Positions 1 through 7,629 of a stretch of DNA of 64,000 bases are shown piece after piece. Position 1 is the first letter of the stretch. Each line of letters opens with the position of its first letter. The notes below the pieces were generated by a model. The model had not been told where the DNA came from. It saw only the letters and a program-made list of their open reading frames with translations, and made no database searches. Position numbers and translations under genes: made by a program. Origin of the DNA: Bacteroidota bacterium (GTDB lineage: Bacteria; Bacteroidota; Bacteroidia; AKYH767-A; 2013-40CM-41-45); the NCBI GenBank assembly GCA_016713765.1, contig JADJON010000001.1, positions 2,480,001-2,544,000 on the forward strand. The letters run 5' to 3'.

Positions 1-768
1 AACCCCAAAGGCGATGGCAGGAAGAAAGGCGGACTCAAGGTGCATATGCTGATTGATGCGGTACAATCCGTTGCAAGGTTCGTTAAGATAACCGAGGCCC
101 GTCAGCATGACCGGTTGTTTCTTAAGAACCTACAACTCCCCGCCCACAGCATGGTCGTATTTGACAAGGCCTACAACGTCTATGAACAATTTGCCCGATG
201 GACTAATCAGGACATCTACTTTGTCACGCGACAGAAGGAGAATGCGATTTATCAGGTAGCTGAAGTTGTTCCGCAACAATTGCTACCCAAAGGGGAGCCC
301 GGGGTTCTTGGTGAAGAGGTAATCGTGATCCAATACAAGGCGATCGACAACAGTCAACAAACCCTGCTGCTTCGCCGGGTGCAGTACCGTGATGAGCGGG
401 GGCGGGAGCTGGTCTTCATCACCAATAACTTTGACATCAGCGCACAAGAGGTGGCGTTGGTCTACAAGAAAAGATGGGGTATCGAGTTACTCTTCAAGAA
501 AATGAAGCAAAACTTTCAATTGCATTATTTCTACGGGGAGAACGTAACAGCGATTAGAACGCAAATCTGGTGTACGCTAATCGCACAATTGCTGCTAACA
601 GTTTTACAGAAAATGGCCAATACGAAAAAGGCCTTCTCGGCCATTGCAACCATCTTGCGCATTCATCTCATAAGCGTGGTGGATGCCATCAAACTCATAC
701 GATCTACCGACAGAACCTACTTGAAAAAGAAGGAAACATCCATTCAACAATCCCTGACCTTTACATAG
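1..768 (+). CDS. IS4-type DDE transposase, 5' truncated by window edge
   Basis: This is the C-terminal part of a transposase that cuts and joins the ends of its own IS. The frame is open back to base 1 (…GGLK before the first GTG at 40), so the start is off the window. Visible catalytic features are a VFDKAYxxYxxF block with the second Asp of the DDE triad and the IS4 signature Y-(2)-R-(3)-E-(6)-K in YKKRWGIELLFKKMK, which supplies the Glu. A hydrophobic helical segment follows, as is usual in the family. No frameshift or internal stop is seen, so the visible part looks intact. Family assignment is firm; the exact IS is not identified. Confidence 0.85.
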   Translation, partial: NPKGDGRKKGGLKVHMLIDAVQSVARFVKITEARQHDRLFLKNLQLPAHSMVVFDKAYNVYEQFARWTNQDIYFVTRQKENAIYQVAEVVPQQLLPKGEPGVLGEEVIVIQYKAIDNSQQTLLLRRVQYRDERGRELVFITNNFDISAQEVALVYKKRWGIELLFKKMKQNFQLHYFYGENVTAIRTQIWCTLIAQLLLTVLQKMANTKKAFSAIATILRIHLISVVDAIKLIRSTDRTYLKKKETSIQQSLTFT

Positions 769-840
769 GTAGGGGTACATTGAACCAAGATTGAAAAACG
801 CCCAAAAACAAACAAAACTCAAGCTAAATCCCTGCCTTGA
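1..840 (+). mobile_element. IS4-type insertion sequence, right-hand part
   Basis: The left end lies outside the window. The transposase gene stops at 768 and is followed by about 75 bp of AT-rich non-coding DNA before a leftward gene begins at 844. The exact right terminus cannot be fixed because the matching inverted repeat at the other end is not visible, so 840 is an estimate. The downstream gene may have been cut by this insertion. Confidence 0.5.
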
Positions 841-843
841 AGT

Positions 844-1323
844 TTAGTCGGTTGATAGTGAATAAAAATGTATTTGCGCCAAAGGGGCAGGAGAAACATC
901 GGCAAAGGGCATATTCAAATCATGCAATACAGTATTATCCCAACTTATCTTAAGAGGGAACCAGGAATTGTCTATCGCGATTAGATATATTCGTGGGAAT
1001 GAACTATCCAGGCCGTATCCACTAACATTCGCTTTATAATAAGTACTACCCGATAACCAATAAGCGAATAAGCCGGAAGTATCCCTAGCAACAGGATGCA
1101 CACCAAAAACTGCAGTAACAGATGAATCAAATGACTCGTCCGCCGAGGGGTCCCAACCTGCATATAGCGTATCTTTACCACCAAATCGGTCTTCAAAAAA
1201 TATCGGAAAAACAATTTGGGGCTGGATTTGAGCGCCGGGAATGGAATATGACTGAGCCTTGCACTGCTGCACAAGCCCGGAAGCAAAAACCAACAATAAC
1301 AATGTGCGGAAAAACATTACCAT
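844..1323 (-). CDS. secreted hypothetical protein, possibly truncated
   Basis: This 159-residue protein has a clear N-terminal signal peptide (MVMFFRTLLLLVFASGL followed by a polar QQCKAQ segment). The mature part contains an FEDRFGGKDTLYAGWDPSA-like segment. Secreted Bacteroidota beta-sandwich proteins often carry a similar F-D-x-G-x-x-D-T block near the N-terminus, and those are usually much longer and end in a type IX sorting domain. Here the frame stops with TAA right beside the IS4-type element, so the gene may be a fragment. I do not recognise a named family. A GTG or internal ATG (1317) start is possible, but the first ATG gives the best signal peptide. Confidence 0.6.
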   Translation of the reverse strand: MVMFFRTLLLLVFASGLVQQCKAQSYSIPGAQIQPQIVFPIFFEDRFGGKDTLYAGWDPSADESFDSSVTAVFGVHPVARDTSGLFAYWLSGSTYYKANVSGYGLDSSFPRIYLIAIDNSWFPLKISWDNTVLHDLNMPFADVSPAPLAQIHFYSLSTD

Positions 1324-1371
1324 CGTATGAGTACCGGATTCGCCATGGAAGGTACTAAACTTCTCACCACT

Positions 1372-2391
1372 TCAGTGTACTTCGACGAGCATTTCAGCGC
1401 GATCAACGACCAAGCCGATCTGCCATAAATCGCTGCCAAAGTCGCCGGAAATCGTATAACCCGGCTCGATCGTCACCAGTAATCCCCCACTCGTCTGCGG
1501 ATCGCATAGCGCGATGAACTCGGGGCCGTTGATGCCGCTGACTTTTTTTTCGAGGCTGTTCCAGTTGCGGTAGGTGTTATCGGGAAAGATGAACTGGTCC
1601 ATATAGGTTTTTACACCCGGCAAGAGTGGCACGTTCTGGTAATCGATCCTTGCCGATACGCCGGAGCTTTCGCAGACCTCGGCCAGGTGACCGAGTAGTC
1701 CGAAGCCGGTGACATCGGTGAGCGCGTGTACGGCTGGCTCTTTTCCCAGCCGGCTGCCAAGCGTGTTAAGTCGGGTCATGGAATCGACCGCCGCCCGTAC
1801 GTGTGCCGGATCGGCCTTGTCCCGCTTCAGGGCCGCGGCGACGATGCCCGTACCCAGCGGCTTGGTGAGGTAGATACGATCGCCCGGTCTGGCGCCTCCG
1901 TTGGTGCGGAGGTGATCGCGGCTGACCAGCCCGTTCACCGACAATCCGAAGAGCGGCTCTGGAGCGTCGATGGTATGTCCGCCCGCGAGCGGGATGCCCG
2001 CCTCTTCGCAGATCGCACGGGCGCCGTCGAGCATGGTGGCGGCTACCGCCGGCGATAGCTTATCAACCGGAAATCCGAGAATCGCCAGGGCCATGACGGG
2101 TTGTCCGCCCATGGCGTACACATCGCTCAGGGCATTCGCCGCGGCGATGCGACCGAAGTCGAAGGGATCGTCCACGATCGGCATGAAGAAATCGACCGTG
2201 CTGACCAGTCCGCGACCGTCGCCGAGATCGAGCACCGCCGCGTCGTCGCTGCGGTCGTTGCCCACCCAGAGACCGGGAAAATGCTCCGGCGCGGTACGCC
2301 CGTGCAGGATCTCCTGTAAAACAGCCGGCGCGATCTTACAACCACAGCCGGAGCCGCGGGAGAGTTGGGTGAGACGGGGAGATTGGGACAT
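1372..2391 (-). CDS. selD: selenide, water dikinase (selenophosphate synthase)
   Basis: SelD makes selenophosphate from selenide and ATP, the selenium donor for tRNA 2-selenouridine and selenocysteine. The 339-residue protein is full length. The N-terminus has the catalytic loop GSGCGCK at about residues 13-19, with Cys rather than selenocysteine at the active position. Further conserved blocks are DFFMPIVDDPFDFGRIAAANALSD, LAGGHTIDAPEP, TDVTGFGLLGHL and CDPQTSGGLL, each close to the E. coli protein. The ATG at 2391 matches the usual start. It lies inside a heptamer repeat array and has no clear Shine-Dalgarno. With mnmH nearby and no selA, selB or selC in view, selenium is probably used at least for tRNA wobble uridine modification. 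Confidence 0.97.
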   Translation of the reverse strand: MSQSPRLTQLSRGSGCGCKIAPAVLQEILHGRTAPEHFPGLWVGNDRSDDAAVLDLGDGRGLVSTVDFFMPIVDDPFDFGRIAAANALSDVYAMGGQPVMALAILGFPVDKLSPAVAATMLDGARAICEEAGIPLAGGHTIDAPEPLFGLSVNGLVSRDHLRTNGGARPGDRIYLTKPLGTGIVAAALKRDKADPAHVRAAVDSMTRLNTLGSRLGKEPAVHALTDVTGFGLLGHLAEVCESSGVSARIDYQNVPLLPGVKTYMDQFIFPDNTYRNWNSLEKKVSGINGPEFIALCDPQTSGGLLVTIEPGYTISGDFGSDLWQIGLVVDRAEMLVEVH

Positions 2392-2439
2392 GGGACGGGG
2401 GACGAGGTGCGAGGGACGAGGGATGAGGTGCGAGGCTTG

Positions 2440-2465
2440 CCTGCCGAAGCTTTAGCGTAGGCAGG
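2440..2465. repeat. 26-bp palindromic element, copy 1
   Basis: Outer arms CCTGCC and GGCAGG flank an inner GCTTTAGC that can also fold. Related copies lie at 2526-2551, 45085-45110 and 45122-45147. It is embedded in a heptamer array. Confidence 0.85.
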
Positions 2466-2525
2466 GACGTGGGGCGAGGGACGTGGGACGAGGGACGTGG
2501 GACGAGGTGCGGGGTGCGAGGCTTG

Positions 2526-2551
2526 CCTGCCGATGCTTTAGCGTAGGCAGG
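2526..2551. repeat. 26-bp palindromic element, copy 2
   Basis: It has the same arms as copy 1 (CCTGCC/GGCAGG) with one inner difference (GATGC for GAAGC). The two copies are 86 bp apart and share orientation. Confidence 0.85.
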
Positions 2552-2644
2552 GACAAGAGACGAGATGCGAGGTATAGAAATTGTTGCCAAGAATACTAAT
2601 CCAATTGATTCTGTGAATCATGTTGAAATGCCATTGGGGTAAAT

Positions 2645-3628
2645 CTAATAGTAGTGAAGTTCTTTCTTGATATAGCCATCATAGAACATCCTACAATACA
2701 TATCCACAGTTTCTATTGACTTTCCATTAAGCAGAACTTTGAGTTCATCGCTTAAGTTTCGGCCAGTACCTGACTTCAAGATGTCTGGATTCTTTAAAAT
2801 CTTGTCGAAGAACCGAAGATTGAATTTATCATATCCAAAACCCATAAAAAATATATGGCTAAGATCAAATCTCTCGGCAAACTCATTGAACAAATCAATA
2901 TCTATTGAATCGCTTCTTTCATACATCGTAGTCATAGATCCCAAAGCTTTCTGCAAGATACCCCTCTCATTATTGTTCTTATCAAATGGCACATCTACTA
3001 ACGCACCCAGACTACCGTATGGATGATGAACGATTCCCCTCAGCGCGGTCATGTCGAAGTCTGATCCTTGATAATATTTCATAAAGCACCACTCAAACAA
3101 TCTATCATAATTGAAAATTACAAAACAAAACCTCCTGCAAAAATTTTCAAATCCTATACCCTCTGCATGCTTTATTAAGCCATAAATCCATGAATTCTGA
3201 TATTGAGAAAACTTCTTTTCACTCTCAAAGTATGCATATTCCATTCCTTTAATAAGGTGAGTAATTGATGCTTTGATCCATATTGTAGCTCTTTTACGCA
3301 AATCGTCTCGGAGTTTGCCAAGATCTTCCTTAATAAATTTATCAATGCTGTAAGTAGCATGACTACTTTTTCTAATCACTTGGACATAATCATGCGCGTC
3401 ACGCTCCCACAGTTTCTCTCGAATTAATAGGAGCTCATCGTCCGATATATTTGCTACAGCATTAGAACTAATCTGATTCATCATGTCAGAAACATACCCT
3501 ATACCATTGCTTTTACGCTGAGGAAAAAAGTAGTGGACAACCATATGAAAGAGCTCAGCTCCCGAATAGAAATCACCATAGATATCCTTCGAGGAGCCGG
3601 CACCTAACACGAACATCTTTTGCTTCAT
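2645..3628 (-). CDS. SIR2-like domain protein (predicted NAD-binding, possible NADase)
   Basis: This 327-residue protein begins with a Rossmann-type loop FVLGAGSSKD (residues 6-15), has FNYDR at 172-176, HHPYGSLG at 201-208 and FFMGFGYD at about 260-267. These are the landmarks of the SIR2-like family. In characterised SIR2 NADases an Asn and a His near such motifs are catalytic, so N173 and H201/H202 are candidates. The central part (about 60-150) is helical and unassigned. The ATG overlaps the mnmH stop in ATGA, so translation is probably coupled. The gene is strongly AT-rich, unlike selD. SIR2-like proteins often occur in defence islands; whether this one defends or works on tRNA or NAD metabolism is unknown. 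Confidence 0.75.
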   Translation of the reverse strand: MKQKMFVLGAGSSKDIYGDFYSGAELFHMVVHYFFPQRKSNGIGYVSDMMNQISSNAVANISDDELLLIREKLWERDAHDYVQVIRKSSHATYSIDKFIKEDLGKLRDDLRKRATIWIKASITHLIKGMEYAYFESEKKFSQYQNSWIYGLIKHAEGIGFENFCRRFCFVIFNYDRLFEWCFMKYYQGSDFDMTALRGIVHHPYGSLGALVDVPFDKNNNERGILQKALGSMTTMYERSDSIDIDLFNEFAERFDLSHIFFMGFGYDKFNLRFFDKILKNPDILKSGTGRNLSDELKVLLNGKSIETVDMYCRMFYDGYIKKELHYY

Positions 3629-4650
3629 GAAATGCTAATAATACGTTTGGCAATGTCCGTATAGGATTCATTGGTTTTAGAAACGACTTTTATAAGACTC
3701 CCCTCCTCCCTCAACGAATTACCATAGTCATACGTCTTGTCGTAGTACGGCAGGATGCAGTCGAGCCAGTCGTGGAGGCGGCCTTCGTGGAGGGCGGTGA
3801 CGGCGGTGCGGGTGCGTTCGAGGCCGAGGCGTTTTTGGAGCTGGGCGGTTTTCTCGGCGAGTTGCTCGACGGGAAAGCTTCCGTATTCGTGCAGGATGCG
3901 TTCGCGTCGCACGGAGTCGGGTACGACCAGCTCGGTGACGGGTGCGTTGCGGATGGCTTCGTAAAGGGTGTCGGGTAACTTGACGCGGCCGATGGTGCGG
4001 CTTTCGTTCTCGATCCAGACGCGGCGAGCGGGATCCAGCTTTCCGATACGCTCGGCCAGGAGGTTCTCGAACTGTTCGTTGGACGGCTGGGGCTCCTGAC
4101 CCAGCCCGCCGAAGGCCGAGCCCTTGTGGTTGGCGAGGGCTTCCAGGTCGATGACCTGCTCCCCGGCGGCTGCCAGGGCCTGGAGGAGTTCGGTCTTTCC
4201 GCTGCCGGTACGACCGCCCAGGACCCGCAGGGGCAAAGGTGTTGCCAGTTGCTCCCTTACCCGGGCCCGGTAGGCCTTGTACCCGCCCTTGAGGACGTGC
4301 ACCCGGTACCCGGCCAGTTCCAGCACCCAGGCCATGATACCCGAGCGCATGCCGCCCCTCCAGCAATACAGCGAAATTTCGCGGTTTTCAGTCCATTCCC
4401 GGACCTGTTTGACAAAGCCCGCGAAGGAAGGCCCCACCAACTCAAACCCCAGCAAAACAGCCGCGTCCCGGCCTTGCTGCTTATAGGCAGTGCCTACGGC
4501 GGCCCGGCGTTCGTCGTTGAGCAACGGGAGGTTGATCGCCCCGGGAATGTGAGCCTGCCGGTACTCCGAAGGTGAACGGGTATCCAGCAACAGCCAACCG
4601 CTTTCCCGAACCAACTTCAGGTACTCTTCCGGCAAATGAACCAACGACAT
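3625..4650 (-). CDS. mnmH: tRNA 2-selenouridine synthase (rhodanese + P-loop)
   Basis: MnmH replaces sulfur by selenium in 2-thiouridine at the tRNA wobble position, using selenophosphate from SelD. The N-terminal rhodanese domain has DTRSPSEY and the active Cys96 in YCWRGGMRS; the C-terminal P-loop domain has GGRTGSGKT at about 145-153 and IENESRTIG. A longer frame runs to 4797, but the ATG at 4650 gives the normal length (341 aa), starts just before the rhodanese fold, and overlaps the upstream stop as TGATG, so I chose it. The body is GC-rich like the core genome, while the last 30-35 codons are AT-rich like the following SIR2-like gene, which suggests a recombination joint inside the 3' end. 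Confidence 0.95.
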   Translation of the reverse strand: MSLVHLPEEYLKLVRESGWLLLDTRSPSEYRQAHIPGAINLPLLNDERRAAVGTAYKQQGRDAAVLLGFELVGPSFAGFVKQVREWTENREISLYCWRGGMRSGIMAWVLELAGYRVHVLKGGYKAYRARVREQLATPLPLRVLGGRTGSGKTELLQALAAAGEQVIDLEALANHKGSAFGGLGQEPQPSNEQFENLLAERIGKLDPARRVWIENESRTIGRVKLPDTLYEAIRNAPVTELVVPDSVRRERILHEYGSFPVEQLAEKTAQLQKRLGLERTRTAVTALHEGRLHDWLDCILPYYDKTYDYGNSLREEGSLIKVVSKTNESYTDIAKRIISIS

Positions 4651-6191
4651 CAACGCAAAGATACTCGCGCGTCCGCTTTGGTATAGTCCACCACCTTCTT
4701 TTCTTTCAAGTATGGCGGATGCGTATAGGGCTTCCCTTCCGCCATGCATTTGAACCAGTGTTCGAAGGGGAGGAATTCGAGGGAGGTGCCAATCCACTTA
4801 GTCTCTTTATTAAGGGAAAGTGCTTGAAATTCACTCTGTCGAGACTTTAGTATAATTTTGTAATCATATCCACGCTTTGATAGTAATGATAACAATGAAG
4901 ATATTGTTCGCCATCTAGGCTCATTAAAAGTCTGGCCAATTGATCTTGCCACCTTTTTTCTCAAATTTTCTATCGCATTATCAATCCTATGGCTATTCGG
5001 GTAATATTGTAAATACAATTGAATTTGAAGAATACGAATAGCAATCTCATCATCCAATTTGAGCTTACGATAGTTGTAAGCCAGAACTTTATTAACGAGC
5101 GGGTAATAATCCAAACCTGATTTAATTCCATCCATACATAAGAGAATATTCGCCTTCATTCGCAGCGCTTCATTTATATATCGATGCTCTAATAGTTCAA
5201 TCAACTTACCCCTTACAAAGTTTTCAATACCCCCTTGCTCATATTGATAGCTCAATTTCGCCAATAGAAAATAGCCGATCGCTTGATCTTGTGGTAAGCG
5301 TAAATCGTCAAGAAACTTATTAATCACAATTCTAGCTGATTCCACACGCCCCAAACTTACTAAGCATAGAGCCATGTTAGCAAGTGATGTAGAGTTAAAA
5401 CTGGTTAGGTATAATTCCTCTCTCTCTTTATTAATACGATAAGTATTATAAAATGAAACCATCGCACCGGCAAAGTCATGTCTATAAAAAGAATATATTC
5501 CTCTAAAAAACTCAAGATACCTCTTTAATGCAAGGTATCGATTCATATTTTTCAGTCCTTGTATCCTTTCAATAACAGATTCGATCTCTTTAATCAATTT
5601 CAGATTCGAAATACTCTTCAAAGAAGCATCATGAAATCTATTTCTCAATATTTCACATTGTGTCACTAAATTAGTCACTAATTCCAATTCTTGAATAGCC
5701 TTCTCACCTCTCCTAATCTCCGCCTTCGTACCATATTGAGAAACGACTCTGTGCTTTCTTCGTAAGATAAAGTATAAAAGTTCAAATGATTCAATTGACT
5801 CTAATCTTTTTTGAATAGAGGTTAGCTTCTCTACCGAATCGAATCTCAAACCCCTATACTGCAACATATCATAATGTAACAGGGATTTAACCTGCACAAA
5901 ATATGTCTTAGCCCTCTTATGGTATCCGCTTAACTGAATTACATCCCAATCAGATAGATATTCCAACAAGGTCCATTCTAATCTTGCAATCAGCTCATTC
6001 AACTTCATTCGATTTCTTACATCTGCCCCACCCTCCAATAATGCCATCTTCGATACAGAATGATCCGATCTTATCCTTTTATAAAGCAATCGAATATTTG
6101 AGTCCTTCTTTCCAAGCTGCTTCTCGAAATATTTCGCTTCAGCAGAAGTTAAGCTATGTATGATTGATTTCACCCGTTGGTACTGGCTCAT
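4650..6191 (-). CDS. unknown helical-repeat protein, paralogue B
   Basis: This 513-residue, mostly alpha-helical protein has no signal peptide. The middle (about 220-420) shows TPR-like spacing of small and aromatic residues. The C-terminus carries RGYDYKIILKSR followed by KWIGTSLEFLPFEHWF, which aligns with the end of the protein at 7630-9111 (EGYDYKTTYEKR, then KWKIKSPELIVFNKWF), so the two are paralogues. The N-terminal 80 residues also share a pattern: a Glu-rich helix, LLYKRI, then a K/R-rich helix with L-x3-L spacing. The ATG at 6191 was preferred to the GTG at 6200. The stop overlaps the mnmH start. It is AT-rich except for the last ~45 codons. No function can be named. Confidence 0.7.
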   Translation of the reverse strand: MSQYQRVKSIIHSLTSAEAKYFEKQLGKKDSNIRLLYKRIRSDHSVSKMALLEGGADVRNRMKLNELIARLEWTLLEYLSDWDVIQLSGYHKRAKTYFVQVKSLLHYDMLQYRGLRFDSVEKLTSIQKRLESIESFELLYFILRRKHRVVSQYGTKAEIRRGEKAIQELELVTNLVTQCEILRNRFHDASLKSISNLKLIKEIESVIERIQGLKNMNRYLALKRYLEFFRGIYSFYRHDFAGAMVSFYNTYRINKEREELYLTSFNSTSLANMALCLVSLGRVESARIVINKFLDDLRLPQDQAIGYFLLAKLSYQYEQGGIENFVRGKLIELLEHRYINEALRMKANILLCMDGIKSGLDYYPLVNKVLAYNYRKLKLDDEIAIRILQIQLYLQYYPNSHRIDNAIENLRKKVARSIGQTFNEPRWRTISSLLSLLSKRGYDYKIILKSRQSEFQALSLNKETKWIGTSLEFLPFEHWFKCMAEGKPYTHPPYLKEKKVVDYTKADARVSLR

Positions 6192-6375
6192 ACCATTCAC
6201 ATGTAATAGTTAGTCTATTCTGCAATGTAAAAAATCCGTCGGAATCTCCCTGGGGCTAATTCTTTGGGCATTTGCCCACTTCAATCCACAATACGCTACC
6301 AAAACCCTGTCTATTCTAAGTTGAATATTGTCCATCAGTTGCCGATCAAATGCTCGCAATTTTCACAAAAAAAAG

Positions 6376-6732
6376 ATGAAAAATCCATCCAAAAAAAGCG
6401 AGTGCATGATCAATCTTGGCGTAACCTTCAGGGTGCTACGCCTTAAAAAGGGCTATCGATCAGCAGAACAGTTTAGCTATGAATTCGATCTAAACAGAAC
6501 TGCCTATTGGAGATGGGAGAATGGGGAGAACATCACCATGAAGAACTTTCTACGACTATGTGAGATTCACAATATTAGCCCTACCAGCCTCTTCGAACTC
6601 GTAGAAAGGAGAGGCGGATTTAGAATAGTCCAATCCCCTCCTTCAATCGCAAGCGAACCAGGTCAAGATACACAGAAATCGAACACCCCCACGCCCGTCA
6701 GCGGCTCCAATCAAAACCAAACCCGGCCATAG
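6376..6732 (+). CDS. Xre/Cro-type helix-turn-helix regulator
   Basis: About 118 residues. Residues ~10-75 form an Xre-like HTH: LGVTFRVLRLKKGYRSAEQFSYEFDLNRTAYWRWENGENITMKNFLRLCEIHNI has the expected five-helix spacing with the W-x-W-E-x-G turn. The tail is Pro/Ser/Thr/Gln rich and probably disordered. Starts at 6328, 6376 or 6406 are possible; I chose 6376, which follows an A-rich stretch. The gene is divergent from paralogue B and its 3' end overlaps the next leftward gene by 35 bp, tail to tail. Position suggests it could control one or both neighbours, but no target is shown. Confidence 0.75.
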   Translation: MKNPSKKSECMINLGVTFRVLRLKKGYRSAEQFSYEFDLNRTAYWRWENGENITMKNFLRLCEIHNISPTSLFELVERRGGFRIVQSPPSIASEPGQDTQKSNTPTPVSGSNQNQTRP

Positions 6733-7546
6733 CCAATGCAGTCCATTCAAATTGACCTGTAATTCGGCTTCTATTCGCGTCTGACAAAATTGACAATCGA
6801 AGAAATTTCCATGCTAACCAATCTACTTTCAATGAAGACTGATAACCATACCCATCCAACATAGCGTGAGAAAACTCTCCACTAAAATTAAATGTGGCTA
6901 CAATCTTATTAAGAAAGCACTGACGATAGCTCGTTTGTAGATACGCCCCCATCTCAGCTATCTGGCCAACTTTCTCATCTCCTACCGTCCTATACCTTCT
7001 ATATCGAAAATCTGATATCAGTAGGTCAACTCTCCAATTTCCGGATCTAGACAATAACGTCCACCCATAAGCAAAGTGCAGGGTAAATGGCAGGAATAAG
7101 CCTTCCTCTTTAAGTTTCGTACTAGACTCATACTTATTAAGTAACGGACTTTCCAATTGAATAATCAATGATGTTTTGAGTATATTTGAGTTTCCTTTCA
7201 ACCAATCAATTTGACTTGACCAAAGATCTTCTGACTTTCGCCAAGTCGCATTTTCTTGACGAATGTAAAACAGTCTACCTTTAATTTGAAGTGAAAGATT
7301 ACCACGAAGAACAGAATCAAGTTCTCTGTAAAAGAGCCCATCAGTAAAAACACAAAGCACGCTTTTTGAGTCTCCATTATCTCTACTTGATTGTTGATAT
7401 GATCCGGAAAGAGAGATCCGAGACTGATTTAAAAAAGAAACCGTGTCAGAAGGTACACCAATACAATTACTTCCATCAATAGTTTTAAGAGATAGAAAAT
7501 TAAACAAAGACAAAATCAATGGTAACCTTAATGTTCGCGCCAACAT
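6698..7546 (-). CDS. secreted protein, possible outer-membrane beta-barrel
   Basis: About 282 residues from the ATG at 7546, with a hydrophobic N-terminus (LPLILSLFNFLSL). A TTG at 7597 would lengthen it. The rest shows alternating polar and hydrophobic strands with many aromatic residues (HFAYGWTLLSR, WRVDLLISDFRYRRY, FSGEFSHAMLDGYGY) and ends in GFGFDWSR, as is typical of small outer-membrane barrels. I do not recognise a family. It is AT-rich like its neighbours and lies just downstream of paralogue A on the same strand, with an 83-bp gap, so the two could be co-transcribed. Confidence 0.55.
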   Translation of the reverse strand: MLARTLRLPLILSLFNFLSLKTIDGSNCIGVPSDTVSFLNQSRISLSGSYQQSSRDNGDSKSVLCVFTDGLFYRELDSVLRGNLSLQIKGRLFYIRQENATWRKSEDLWSSQIDWLKGNSNILKTSLIIQLESPLLNKYESSTKLKEEGLFLPFTLHFAYGWTLLSRSGNWRVDLLISDFRYRRYRTVGDEKVGQIAEMGAYLQTSYRQCFLNKIVATFNFSGEFSHAMLDGYGYQSSLKVDWLAWKFLRLSILSDANRSRITGQFEWTALAMAGFGFDWSR

Positions 7547-7629
7547 TTCTTTCAAGCATCTTTTGGCGAAGTAGCGGACAATTATTAGAAATATCAAACA
7601 TTAAATTATGGATAATATAAGCAAAAAAT

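Larger units (their letters stand above)
2381..2577. repeat. heptamer tandem array (gggacgN type) between SIR2-like gene and selD
   Basis: Low-complexity DNA with a 7-bp period: units such as gggacgt, gggacga, ggtgcga and ggtgcgg follow one another, broken by two copies of a 26-bp palindrome. The array reaches into the selD start codon (gggacat), so it occupies the selD leader. It is part of a family of 7-bp arrays seen at several intergenic places in this window. Confidence 0.85.

Noticed and set aside
2325..2391. Selenocysteine codon in selD
   Set aside because: The active position reads TGC (Cys), not TGA, so no SECIS-dependent decoding is needed here.
2336..2590. Open frames through the heptamer array before selD
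   Set aside because: The translation only repeats PRPTSL-like units from the tandem repeat; there is no sign of a real protein.
4651..4797. N-terminal 49-codon extension of mnmH
   Set aside because: It lies inside paralogue B in another frame. The ATG at 4650 gives normal length and a TGATG overlap.
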